NCBI RefSeq assembly: GCF_020831925.1
Contig: NZ_JAFIFQ010000021.1
Coordinates: 1-57,628, forward strand
DNA length: 57,628 bases
DNA from: Alkalimonas sp.
Lineage (GTDB): Bacteria > Pseudomonadota > Gammaproteobacteria > Enterobacterales > Alteromonadaceae
Reading direction: 5' to 3'
The notes beneath the pieces were generated by a model. That model worked only from the letters and a program-made list of their open reading frames with translations, was not told the origin of the DNA and did no database searches. Positions 1 to 7,505 of the stretch are shown here, in pieces; positions within the stretch are counted from its first letter, which is position 1, and every line of letters begins with the position of its first letter. The position numbers and the translations under genes were made by a program.

Positions 1-2
1 TT

Positions 3-521
3 TTGCTGTTTCATGGTCTGGAGCAGGGGCTGCACTGGCATCGCCATGAGCTGCCTGCGCAGGGGGAAAAGCTGCCAGCCTACGCCAAGATGAATCTAAT
101 CGGGGATGGCCTGCACAATGCAGTGGACGGCATCTTGATCGGTGCCAGTTTCATGGTCGACCCGGCGCTGGGGTGGGCTACGACCCTTGCGGTACTTTGG
201 CATGAGCTGCCGAAAGAACTGTCGGATGTGGCCATTTTGCTGCATGGCGGTGCCAGCTTTAAGCGTGCCATTGCGTTAAATGCACTGTGCAGTTTGCCGG
301 TGTTTGCCGGTGCTTTGCTGCTCTATCTGGCTGGTCAGTGGCTGGTGTTGCCATTGGCTGCGCTCTTGGCCATTACCGCCGGTGGTTTCTTATACATTGC
401 CCTGATCGACCTCTATCCGCTACTCAAAGGTTTGTGGCAACAACGCATGTTGTCGCAGCACCTGGCCTTGTTTACCGGCCTTGGCCTGATGCTCGGCTTT
501 GTGCTGCTGGAAGGACACTAA
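3..521 (+). CDS. ZIP family divalent metal transporter, C-terminal part (5' end outside window)
   Basis: Only the last ~172 codons are visible; the reading frame is open to the window edge, so the true start lies upstream. Two ZIP signatures are present: an HNxxDG motif (H38, N39, D42 of the visible part) and an HExPxExxD motif (H67, E68, P70, E72, D75). In ZIP proteins these sit on transmembrane helices 4 and 5 and form the binuclear metal site. Hydrophobic helices follow to the C-terminus. The family moves zinc, iron or manganese into the cytoplasm or, in some bacteria, by facilitated diffusion; the substrate cannot be told from this fragment. It converges on the next gene, with a hairpin between them. 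Confidence 0.85.
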   Translation: MLFHGLEQGLHWHRHELPAQGEKLPAYAKMNLIGDGLHNAVDGILIGASFMVDPALGWATTLAVLWHELPKELSDVAILLHGGASFKRAIALNALCSLPVFAGALLLYLAGQWLVLPLAALLAITAGGFLYIALIDLYPLLKGLWQQRMLSQHLALFTGLGLMLGFVLLEGH

Positions 522-549
522 AGCCGGCTGAGCCTTGTACCGCCGGCTT
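521..549. terminator. Hairpin between convergent genes
   Basis: AAGCCGGC (521-528) pairs perfectly with GCCGGCTT (542-549) around a 13-nt loop. It starts on the last base of the ZIP gene stop codon and lies before the stop of the convergent hydrolase gene. There is no T-run on either side, so intrinsic termination is uncertain. Confidence 0.45.
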
Positions 550-557
550 CGGACCAG

Positions 558-1625
558 TTAGAAGGTCAAACCATGAAACCGGAAGGGCTCGGCGGCACTG
601 AATTTGGCTGAGGTCTCGCCGGCATAGACCTGGCGCTGATCAGCCCGCAGCACTTTGACCTCGGCCTGCTCGCTGAAATCCAGTTTGGTTAAATCGACCC
701 AGAAGGTATTGGGTGTTAATGCCGTTTCAAAGAAATAACGCAGATGCTTCTGATCGGCCACCACCCGCCACTGGGTGGTCGAAAGATTCGGGTAACCTTC
801 AATCTGGTAGCCATAAGGCACCGAGGTATTGCGGATCACACTGAAAACACCGGCGGTGGCTATGGTCGGATCGCTGGTTTGTGGAATGCTGTTGATGTAA
901 TAATGTGCCCGGACAAAACGATCGGCTGCTTTGACCGTACCCGGTAAAAACTGGTTGCCAGGAATGCTGTCCCAGTATTTTTGAATGGCCAGCTGCTGTT
1001 CATAGGGTGGATCATTGGTCATCACCACATAGGATGGGTCATGATGCACCACCAGCTTGCCGTTGATGTACTCAAAAATGGCACTGTCACCGCTGGCATC
1101 GGATACCGACAGATGCACTGTGGTCATTTTGTCAGTGCCAGGGATCACATCGGTGACCACCACAAAGTCTTCTCTGCTCAAAGCTTCGACCGTTTCTGCT
1201 ACGCTGGCAAAGTTATCCAGCACATACTGCGCCCACAGCGAAATGGCCAGGCCCGGTTTATCCCCTTGTGGACTAAAGGCCGGGTACTCGGATTCGACCA
1301 GCCACAGCATATTGGCGACCAGGCCTTGCTCATTCATGCCATCCGAGGTGGCAATGTCCCAGGAGCTGACTGCCAGACTGCCGTACTTCGCAGTCCATGC
1401 CAGGCTGTTCTCGCCGACTTCGCCCTGACGCTGCATACCCCGTGGAAACACCCAAAGGTTGGCCGGGATCGGCATGGAAAAATCCATGTTGCGGCCGGTC
1501 AGAATGGTTTGTTCCGGGCCTTTGTACATCACCCGGGTGCAGGCCTCGGCCAGCTCTGTGGTGGTGATTAAAGTGAGGGTGCCAGCTGCCAGCAGGCAAC
1601 TTAGTTTTTTCAGGGCAAAGCGCAT
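558..1625 (-). CDS. Choloylglycine hydrolase / penicillin V acylase family Ntn-hydrolase, exported
   Basis: A 355-residue linear-amide C-N hydrolase. Residues 1-28 form a signal peptide ending in Ala-Glu-Ala, and Cys29 follows directly. In this family cleavage exposes a catalytic N-terminal Cys, and the spacing to Arg45 and Asp48 (16 and 19 residues) equals the spacing of Cys2, Arg18 and Asp21 in bile salt hydrolases and penicillin V acylases. The signal peptide makes it periplasmic, as in Gram-negative members of the cluster. Gram-negative homologues can cleave penicillin V or acyl-homoserine lactones; the substrate here is unknown. It is divergent from the TonB receptor gene at 1787, and a RegA-like palindrome lies in the shared upstream region. 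Confidence 0.85.
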   Translation of the reverse strand: MRFALKKLSCLLAAGTLTLITTTELAEACTRVMYKGPEQTILTGRNMDFSMPIPANLWVFPRGMQRQGEVGENSLAWTAKYGSLAVSSWDIATSDGMNEQGLVANMLWLVESEYPAFSPQGDKPGLAISLWAQYVLDNFASVAETVEALSREDFVVVTDVIPGTDKMTTVHLSVSDASGDSAIFEYINGKLVVHHDPSYVVMTNDPPYEQQLAIQKYWDSIPGNQFLPGTVKAADRFVRAHYYINSIPQTSDPTIATAGVFSVIRNTSVPYGYQIEGYPNLSTTQWRVVADQKHLRYFFETALTPNTFWVDLTKLDFSEQAEVKVLRADQRQVYAGETSAKFSAAEPFRFHGLTF

Positions 1626-1713
1626 CTGTACATCTCCGTTGTAAATGGAACTGCTGTCAGGTCAAATCGTATGATGCAAGTTTAGCAGCGTACGCATCTT
1701 TCACACAGCAAGC

Positions 1714-1730
1714 TGCGACATTATGTCGCA
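1714..1730. promoter_or_regulatory. RegA/PrrA-type operator upstream of the TonB receptor
   Basis: TGCGACATTATGTCGCA is a perfect 8+1+8 palindrome. Its inner 15 bases match every position of the published RegA/RegR target GNGRCRTTNNGNCGC. It lies 57 bp before the receptor start and 89 bp before the divergent hydrolase start. A RegA-like regulator is encoded at 6827-7345, and a near-identical site occurs at 5375-5391. AT-rich DNA at about 1756-1773 could hold the receptor -10 element. Binding is inferred. Confidence 0.75.
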
Positions 1731-1786
1731 TCCCTTCCGGCTGGAAGCTTTGTTAGATTAAATAAAATAAAATCATCGGTTTATTC

Positions 1787-3901
1787 ATGGTTGCTAATGT
1801 TCTGACTTTGAGTTTACTCCCGCTAAGCCTTGCAGTAGGTCAGGACGTTATGCCGCGGCATGAGCCCTCGTTTGAGGTTTTGGTAGTCACCAGCAGTCGG
1901 CAGGCGCAGGCATTGGTCAATTTGGCCGAGTCCGTGGCCGTGCTCAGCGAAGAAATCATCCACAACGTCAGTCCGGGTCATCCGGCCGAGCTGTTAAACC
2001 GGGTCTCTGGGGTGCATGTCAATGATCTGGGCGGCGAAGGGCATATGACGGCCATTCGACAGCCCATCAGCACCGGCGGCGTCTATTTGTTTTTAGAAGA
2101 TGGCTTACCGACCCGTCCGACCGGCTTTTTTAACCACAATGGTTTGTACGAAATTGATATGCCGAACTCGGGCCGGGTAGAAGTGACCAAGGGCCCGGGC
2201 TCAGCGCTTTATGGCAGCGATGCCATTGGCGGTATTTTGAATATCCTGACCTCTGAGCCGACCGATGAACTCAGTGGCCGGTTGCAAGCCGAGCTTGGCA
2301 GCGATGGCTGGCAACGTGGCCTGGTGGCCGTGAGTGGTGCCTTGAACGCGCAGCACCGGGCCCGGCTGCAACTGAATCGTACCCAAAGCGATGGCTTTCG
2401 GGAAGAAGCCGATTATCAGCGTTTTTCCAGCAGCTTGCGCTTAGACAGCGACCTCACGTCGCAGCTGCAACTCAAAACTCTGACCAGTTTTGGCCGCATT
2501 GACCAAAGCGGCACCTCGGGCCTAAACCAGGCCAATTTTACCAACCATCCGCGCAAAAACCTGTTTCATGGCGATATGGGGACCCGTGATGTGCAGGCAT
2601 TTCGGTTATCTGGCGAGCTGCGCTATCAGCTGTCCGAAAGCAGCGAATGGATGCTGACACCGTTTTATCGCAATAACCGATCGGATTTGATGCCCAGCTG
2701 GATGCTAACTTACGATCCGGTGCTGCAATCGACCCGTTTTTCCTCTTATGGGCTGCTGACGCAATTCTCGCAACAGATTTCACCGGACTTGAACTGGACG
2801 GCCGGGCTGGATATGGATGTAACGCCTGCGACCTTCCGTGAGCAGCAGATCAGCGTGCTAATGCAGGGAGACATTTTTGTCGACTATCAGCAGACAGGCC
2901 GAACCAATTACCACTTCGATGCCGATCAAACCAGCATCTCACCTTATGCTCAGTTGCAATGGTTTGCTTCAGAGCAATGGATACTGAGCCTGGGTGCCCG
3001 CTATGATTGGTTTGAAGTCGATTATGTCGATCAGCTTGATCCGTCAGTGCCACAGCAGGTGGGTCGCACTGTCTGGCTGCGCCCCGAGTCACAACGGATT
3101 CGCTATCATCAGCTTAGTCCCAAAGCGGGCATTGTCTGGAAGCTGGCTGCTAACCAGCAGCTGTATGCCAATCGTCGTCATGCCTTTCGGGTGCCTTCGG
3201 TGGGGCAAGTGTTTCGCCCCGGCAGCAGTGAAGATACCACTGAGCTGAAACCGGTCACCGCCATCAACCATGAACTGGGCTGGCGGGCGCAGCTGCATGC
3301 ACTTCGGCTCGATGCTAGCGTCTACGATTTGCAGATTAATGACGATGTGGTGACCTACATCGATGGTAGCACCCGCAAGGTGACCAATGCGGGGCAAACC
3401 TCGCACCGCGGCTTGGAGCTGATGGCCAGCTGGCAAATTGGCGAGGCCTGGCAGTGGAACCTGAGTGGTACCTTTACCCGGCAAAAATACCGTGATTTTC
3501 AGTATCTGTTCAGCTGCTTTCCACCGGTTTGTGTGCCGCCCATCAGTGAAACCCGAAACTTTGAAGGCTTTGATGTGGGCCGGGCACCACGCCAGCTTTG
3601 GCAAAGCAGTCTGAGTTACCAGCCGCAAAGCATTGAGGGGCTTTGGCTGGAGCTGGAATGGCAGCAAGTTGGCCGTTACTACACCGATGAGACCAACACC
3701 AATACCTACCCAGGGCACGATCTGTTCAACCTGCGGGCGCGCTATCAGCTGGGGGAGCACTGGCAGCTGGCGCTGCGGCTGATGAACCTGACCGACAAAA
3801 ACTATTCCAGCCTGACCAGCAATCAGGTTGGCTCTACTGATATTGACTATAGGCCCGGCATGCCGCGCAGTGTATTTGTGTCAGCTAGCTGGCAATTTTA
3901 A
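1787..3901 (+). CDS. TonB-dependent outer-membrane receptor (siderophore/metal-complex type)
   Basis: This 704-residue protein has a short signal peptide (about residues 1-18), a plug domain (about 30-155) with the typical segment VTKGPGSALYGSDAIGGI near residues 133-150, then a 22-strand-type barrel ending in the aromatic C-terminal Trp-Gln-Phe. Such receptors take siderophores, haem, vitamin B12 or metals across the outer membrane using TonB energy. A Cys pair at about residues 576-581 may form a disulphide in an extracellular loop. The gene sits 24 bp before a PepSY-TM protein, a partner often found with siderophore receptors, so ferric-siderophore uptake is the leading guess. The ATG at 1787 has no clear Shine-Dalgarno sequence. 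A RegA-like operator lies upstream. Confidence 0.88.
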   Translation: MVANVLTLSLLPLSLAVGQDVMPRHEPSFEVLVVTSSRQAQALVNLAESVAVLSEEIIHNVSPGHPAELLNRVSGVHVNDLGGEGHMTAIRQPISTGGVYLFLEDGLPTRPTGFFNHNGLYEIDMPNSGRVEVTKGPGSALYGSDAIGGILNILTSEPTDELSGRLQAELGSDGWQRGLVAVSGALNAQHRARLQLNRTQSDGFREEADYQRFSSSLRLDSDLTSQLQLKTLTSFGRIDQSGTSGLNQANFTNHPRKNLFHGDMGTRDVQAFRLSGELRYQLSESSEWMLTPFYRNNRSDLMPSWMLTYDPVLQSTRFSSYGLLTQFSQQISPDLNWTAGLDMDVTPATFREQQISVLMQGDIFVDYQQTGRTNYHFDADQTSISPYAQLQWFASEQWILSLGARYDWFEVDYVDQLDPSVPQQVGRTVWLRPESQRIRYHQLSPKAGIVWKLAANQQLYANRRHAFRVPSVGQVFRPGSSEDTTELKPVTAINHELGWRAQLHALRLDASVYDLQINDDVVTYIDGSTRKVTNAGQTSHRGLELMASWQIGEAWQWNLSGTFTRQKYRDFQYLFSCFPPVCVPPISETRNFEGFDVGRAPRQLWQSSLSYQPQSIEGLWLELEWQQVGRYYTDETNTNTYPGHDLFNLRARYQLGEHWQLALRLMNLTDKNYSSLTSNQVGSTDIDYRPGMPRSVFVSASWQF

Positions 3902-3925
3902 GACAGATGGCATGAGGATGCGTGC

Positions 3926-5362
3926 ATGAAAACACCCAAAGCAATACGCACCAGTCAGTTGGTGCGCTGGCATCGTTTGCTGCTCTGGCTGGGTGGTATC
4001 ACCTTACTGATCTTTGCGCTGACAGGTGTCACGCACCCCATTATGAGCTGGACCGGCCCACAAGCAATCACTATGCGACCGCCGACGCTCAGCCTGACGC
4101 AAGCTGAGCTTAGCCAGGCAATGCAAAGGTTGCAACAAAGCCAGCTGACGGCGCAGTCGTTGGTGAAATTGGTACCGTACCGCCAGCAGGTGCTGTTGCA
4201 GCTGACCTCGGATCTGCAGAACCCACGGCAGTACCTGAGCCTGAACGATGAAGCCAGCGCCATCAGCGATCAGCAAATGGCGATCTGGCTGGCCAGTTAT
4301 TACGCGGGCTTGCCGGAGCAACAGGTGCAAAGCAGCCGGATCCTGACCGAATTTAACAGCGCCTACCCCTCGGTGAATCGCTTACTACCCGTGTGGCAGG
4401 TTGATTTTGACAATGGCCTGAGCCTGTACCTTCATACCGAAACCCTCAGCCTGGCAGGTATCACCAATCCATACAAAACTACTTTGCAAGCGCTGTTCCG
4501 GCAGTTGCACAGCTGGCAGTGGCTGGATAGGGTGCCGCTGCTCAAAGCGCTGGTAATGACGCTGCTGCTTGGCAGTGCCTTGTTGCTGGTCCTGACCGGA
4601 GGCTGGCTGTTGCTGCGACTGCCGTTTCAGGCAAAGCGTCGCGGGCTGCGCCGCTGGCACTATCTGCTGTCCTGGTTGTTGGTGTTACCGGTGACGCTGT
4701 ACCTGCTGACTGGCATTTACCATTTTGCCTACAAGTACGTAAAGCCGGATACGCTAGGCTTAACCGCCAGCAGCGCTCAGCCTTTGCCGGACAACTGGCA
4801 ACTACCAGCGAATGCACTGCCTGCGGATGCTGTGCTTAATAGTGCCAGTTTGGTGCAGGGGCCAGCATCGCACTGGTACTGGCGTTTGTCGCTATCCAAT
4901 CCGGCGCAGCAAGCCGATCGGCACAGCAGGTTTGACGGCCAGGCATCCGAGCGTGGCGCGATTTATATCTCTGTGCTGCCAGATGCACCGGCGCTGGACG
5001 ATGCCTCTTATGCCTTGTTGTTAGCTGAGCGTTTTATTGGACTGAAGCCCGCAGCGATATCCGAGCAACAGCTGGTGCAGCGCTTTGGCCCGGATTATGA
5101 TTTTCGTAACAAGCGTTTACCTGTCTGGCAGCTTGATTATGCCGATGGCCGGATTTTTGTTGATGCGATCAGCGGCCATTTGGTCGAGCAACAAAGCCGC
5201 AATAGTCGCTGGGAGCGCTACAGCTTTTCTTATATTCACAAATGGGGACTGTTGCAGCCATTGTTGGGGCGGGAAGGGCGCGATCAGGTGGTGGTGGCCA
5301 TGATGCTGCTGGTATTGCTGATGGCCGGCATGGGCTTTGCGATGCGACTCACACGTCGTTAA
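3926..5362 (+). CDS. PepSY-associated TM protein, candidate periplasmic ferric-siderophore reductase
   Basis: The 478 residues show the PepSY_TM layout of four transmembrane helices: about 17-40, 205-231, 244-266 and 453-473. Large periplasmic segments lie between helices 1 and 2 and between 3 and 4. Histidines sit at helix ends (H16, H37, H245, H266) and in an IHKW motif (H438), a pattern that could bind haem. Known relatives such as Pseudomonas FpvG and Vibrio VciB act in inner-membrane reduction of ferric iron or siderophore complexes. The gene follows the TonB receptor by 24 bp with a GAGG ribosome-binding site, so the two are likely co-transcribed and handle the same ligand. The reductase role is inferred from family and context. 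Confidence 0.8.
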   Translation: MKTPKAIRTSQLVRWHRLLLWLGGITLLIFALTGVTHPIMSWTGPQAITMRPPTLSLTQAELSQAMQRLQQSQLTAQSLVKLVPYRQQVLLQLTSDLQNPRQYLSLNDEASAISDQQMAIWLASYYAGLPEQQVQSSRILTEFNSAYPSVNRLLPVWQVDFDNGLSLYLHTETLSLAGITNPYKTTLQALFRQLHSWQWLDRVPLLKALVMTLLLGSALLLVLTGGWLLLRLPFQAKRRGLRRWHYLLSWLLVLPVTLYLLTGIYHFAYKYVKPDTLGLTASSAQPLPDNWQLPANALPADAVLNSASLVQGPASHWYWRLSLSNPAQQADRHSRFDGQASERGAIYISVLPDAPALDDASYALLLAERFIGLKPAAISEQQLVQRFGPDYDFRNKRLPVWQLDYADGRIFVDAISGHLVEQQSRNSRWERYSFSYIHKWGLLQPLLGREGRDQVVVAMMLLVLLMAGMGFAMRLTRR

Positions 5363-5374
5363 GAGACGCTTAGC

Positions 5375-5391
5375 TGCGACACTATGTCGCA
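5375..5391. promoter_or_regulatory. Second RegA/PrrA-type operator, upstream of the kinase-regulator pair
   Basis: TGCGACACTATGTCGCA differs from the site at 1714-1730 by one base, and both are preceded by AGC. The inner 15 bases match GNGRCRTTNNGNCGC at all but one position. It starts 13 bp after the PepSY stop codon and lies 119 bp before the kinase ATG, about 30 bp upstream of a candidate -35 element. It suggests autoregulation of the two-component pair. Confidence 0.7.
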
Positions 5392-5422
5392 TGGTGCAGC
5401 CCGGATGCTCCGGTTATCCTTG

Positions 5423-5452
5423 TTGCAGACTTTTCCACTGCTGTGCGATAGT
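5423..5452 (+). promoter_or_regulatory. Candidate sigma-70 promoter for the RegB-like/RegA-like pair
   Basis: TTGCAG (5423-5428) and GATAGT (5447-5452) are separated by 18 bp. Transcription would begin near 5459, placing the palindrome centre (5383) about 75 bp upstream, an activator-like position. The match is moderate and was judged by eye. Confidence 0.4.
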
Positions 5453-5470
5453 CTGTAAAGACATTTTGCA

Positions 5471-5496
5471 ACGGCTGCCTGGCAGCCGTCTTTTTT
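5471..5496 (+). terminator. Intrinsic terminator or attenuator just before the kinase gene
   Basis: ACGGCTG (5471-5477) pairs with CAGCCGT (5483-5489) around a 5-nt CCTGG loop, followed by C and six Ts (5491-5496). It ends only 14 bp before the kinase ATG at 5511. It can terminate the receptor-PepSY operon. If the promoter at 5423-5452 is real, it also lies in the kinase leader and could attenuate it. Confidence 0.7.
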
Positions 5497-5510
5497 GGAC
5501 TTGCCGCGCT

Positions 5511-6830
5511 ATGATTGCCTTATCGGCTTTGCAACCTGAACATCAAGTGCGTCAGCTGGCCCGTTTTCGCTGGGGCTTGATTGCCTTTATTGCGCTGGCC
5601 ATGTTGACTGCCTGGTTGTTGGACTACGCGATCAGCTCCTGGCCTTTGCTGTTGCTGCTACTGGGCTTGCAGGCTGCTTCTAATTTGCTGCTTCATTTGT
5701 TACCCAAGGTTGGCCAATACAGCATTCGTCTTTATGCGCTCTATGCGCTGGGCGATATTTTGCTGCTCAGTTGCATGCTGCTGCTAAGCGGTGGAGTTGG
5801 CAATGGTTTGGTTGCCTTATTGCTGTTGCCCGTGGCGGTAGCTGCGGTATTGTTGCCCGGCCGTCTGTGCTATTTGGTTGCTCTGATTGCCTTGCTGGCC
5901 TACAGTTTGTTGCTGGCTTTGGGGGACCCCGGCAGCCTGCATGGCTCCGGACACAGTGCGCTCTGGCTCGAGCTGCAACAAGAGCAAGCTGGTCAGTCTG
6001 CCTTCGAACAGCATCCACACGTCAGTCCCAGCCATGGTAGCTTTGATCAGCACCTGCTGCAGATGTGGTGGGCGTTTGCCCTATCGGCCGGCTTAATCAG
6101 CTGGTTTATCAGTGCTCAGGCCGGGCTCATTCGCCAACAAGCCAGGGTGCTCAGCCAGTTGCAGCAACAGCAGCTGCAACAGGAGCAAATGCTGGCACTG
6201 GCGACCTTTGCAGCTAATACCGCCCATGATTTGGCTACGCCTATCCAGACCATGGCGCTGATTGTGGAAGAGCTTCAGGTACCAGCCGACCAACAGCCCC
6301 AGCTCACCGATTTACAAAGCCAGCTGCTGCGCTGTCAGCAACTTGTACAGCAGCTACGTCAGGATGCCAGCAGTTTGCGCCAGCCACAGCTGGCTGAGCC
6401 GGTGCAGGCAGCGACCGAACAAGCGGTGCAGCGCTGGCTGGCCAGCCGGCCAGATATTGAAGCCCATTGCAGCAAGGCCTTGGCGGCCACTGATTTCTCG
6501 GTGCCAGAGCCGCAAATCCTAACGGCAGCGCTATTAAATATTTTGGATAATGCCGCCGATGCCAGTCTTGCCAACCAGCAGCCGCATCTTGATATCGACT
6601 GGCAACTCAGCCATGAAGGTTGCACCATTCAGATCCGGGATTATGGCGAAGGCTTATCCGAGCAGCGGCTGCAGGAGCTGGGTAAATTACCACAGCTCAG
6701 TGAACAAGGGCTGGGTATTGGCCAGTTTCTGGCCAACGCCAGCATTGAGCGCCTGGGTGGCCAGGTAGAGCGCAGCAATCAGCAGCAGGGCACTTTAACC
6801 CGTATTTTTATCCCGCGAGGCCCGCGATGA
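5511..6830 (+). CDS. RegB/PrrB/ActS-like membrane sensor histidine kinase
   Basis: From the ATG at 5511 the protein has 439 residues: about six hydrophobic segments between residues 18 and 203, a Gln-rich coiled linker (about 205-228), a phospho-acceptor domain with H239 in AHDLATPI, an N-box (NILDNAAD, 343-350) and G-boxes (YGEGL, GLGIG). RegB kinases have AHELGTPL at the H-box, a redox-active Cys about 40 residues later and a quinone-sensing GGxxNPF loop between helices 3 and 4. Here C275 follows H239 by 36 residues in an LLRCQ context, and GGVGNGL lies at 94-100, so the Cys and GGxxN are kept but Pro-Phe is not. Redox or quinone sensing is inferred. The stop overlaps the next gene start (ATGA). 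An upstream extension of the frame is unlikely because it would translate through the terminator. Confidence 0.82.
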   Translation: MIALSALQPEHQVRQLARFRWGLIAFIALAMLTAWLLDYAISSWPLLLLLLGLQAASNLLLHLLPKVGQYSIRLYALYALGDILLLSCMLLLSGGVGNGLVALLLLPVAVAAVLLPGRLCYLVALIALLAYSLLLALGDPGSLHGSGHSALWLELQQEQAGQSAFEQHPHVSPSHGSFDQHLLQMWWAFALSAGLISWFISAQAGLIRQQARVLSQLQQQQLQQEQMLALATFAANTAHDLATPIQTMALIVEELQVPADQQPQLTDLQSQLLRCQQLVQQLRQDASSLRQPQLAEPVQAATEQAVQRWLASRPDIEAHCSKALAATDFSVPEPQILTAALLNILDNAADASLANQQPHLDIDWQLSHEGCTIQIRDYGEGLSEQRLQELGKLPQLSEQGLGIGQFLANASIERLGGQVERSNQQQGTLTRIFIPRGPR

Positions 6831-7345
6831 AACTGGTGTTGGTCGATGATGACGAGGTGTTACTACGTACCCTGGCTCGGCGCTTTGAGCAGACCGGTTT
6901 TCAGGTAGTTACCTTTGCTAAACCCTGCCTGGCCGAGCAGCTGATTGCCGAGCAGGCCGATGCCTATTTGCTGGATTTACGTTTTGCCAGTCAGTCCGGG
7001 CTGCAGTTTATCGAGCCGTTACGCAATGCTTTGCCTGCTTGTCGTATCGTGCTGTTAACCGGCTATGGCAGCATCGCCAATGCGGTGCAGGCTGTGAAGC
7101 TGGGAGCTGATGACTACTTAACCAAACCGCTGGATTTTCAGCAACTGCAGCAGGTGCTGTGCGGTAAAAGCTGTGAAGCCCCGGCAGGTAAGCCGGGCGA
7201 TAGTTTGCTAAGCACTGAGCAATTGGAATGGGAGCATATCCAGCGGGTGCTGGCCGAGCACCATGGCAATATCTCGCAAACCGCCCGCAGTCTGGGGATG
7301 CATCGACGCACCTTGCAGCGTAAGTTACAAAAACGCCGTCCTTAG
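6827..7345 (+). CDS. RegA/PrrA/ActR-like response regulator with Fis-type HTH
   Basis: This 172-residue regulator has a receiver domain (1-~112) with acidic pocket DDD at 7-9, phospho-acceptor D50 and K100, and a C-terminal Fis-like helix-turn-helix. The segment LGMHRRTLQRKL is a hallmark of the RegA/PrrA/ActR/RegR family, as is WEHIQRV ahead of it. It lacks the sigma-54 AAA+ domain of NtrC types and the proline-rich linker seen in many RegA proteins. The gene overlaps the kinase by 4 bp, so the two are translationally coupled. Two palindromes of RegA type lie in the same gene group, making the receptor operon and the pair itself the obvious targets. The family is best studied in Alphaproteobacteria as a global redox regulator. 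Confidence 0.88.
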   Translation: MKLVLVDDDEVLLRTLARRFEQTGFQVVTFAKPCLAEQLIAEQADAYLLDLRFASQSGLQFIEPLRNALPACRIVLLTGYGSIANAVQAVKLGADDYLTKPLDFQQLQQVLCGKSCEAPAGKPGDSLLSTEQLEWEHIQRVLAEHHGNISQTARSLGMHRRTLQRKLQKRRP

Positions 7346-7421
7346 TGAAGCCGTCCACTGCTGCGGGCTTGTTCATCTTGTTTTAATCCGGTCGATGCCT
7401 GTTGTTCATCTTTATCAGCAA

Positions 7422-7448
7422 TTGCCATTCATGCTTTGCCGCTATAGT
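7422..7448 (+). promoter_or_regulatory. Candidate promoter of the small secreted protein gene
   Basis: TTGCCA (7422-7427) and TATAGT (7443-7448) are spaced by 15 bp, 58 bp before the ATG at 7506. A weak hairpin of 5 bp (7348-7352 with 7366-7370) lies between the regulator stop and this promoter and may end the upstream transcript. Confidence 0.4.
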
Positions 7449-7505
7449 TAGTGGGTGTGCAGCAACACTGAGTTGCTACCCGAGCAAACTGAAAAAGGAA
7501 CGCTT

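Noticed and set aside
981-1571. 196-codon plus-strand frame inside the choloylglycine hydrolase gene
   Set aside because: The opposite strand encodes signal peptide, catalytic Cys, Arg and Asp in correct spacing; this frame has no features.
1626-1786. Fur box in front of the TonB receptor
   Set aside because: No stretch resembling GATAATGATAATCATTATC was found; the only strong palindrome is the RegA-type site.
3089-3760. 223-codon minus-strand frame inside the TonB receptor gene
   Set aside because: Antisense to a clear receptor coding region with no ribosome-binding site or recognisable domain.
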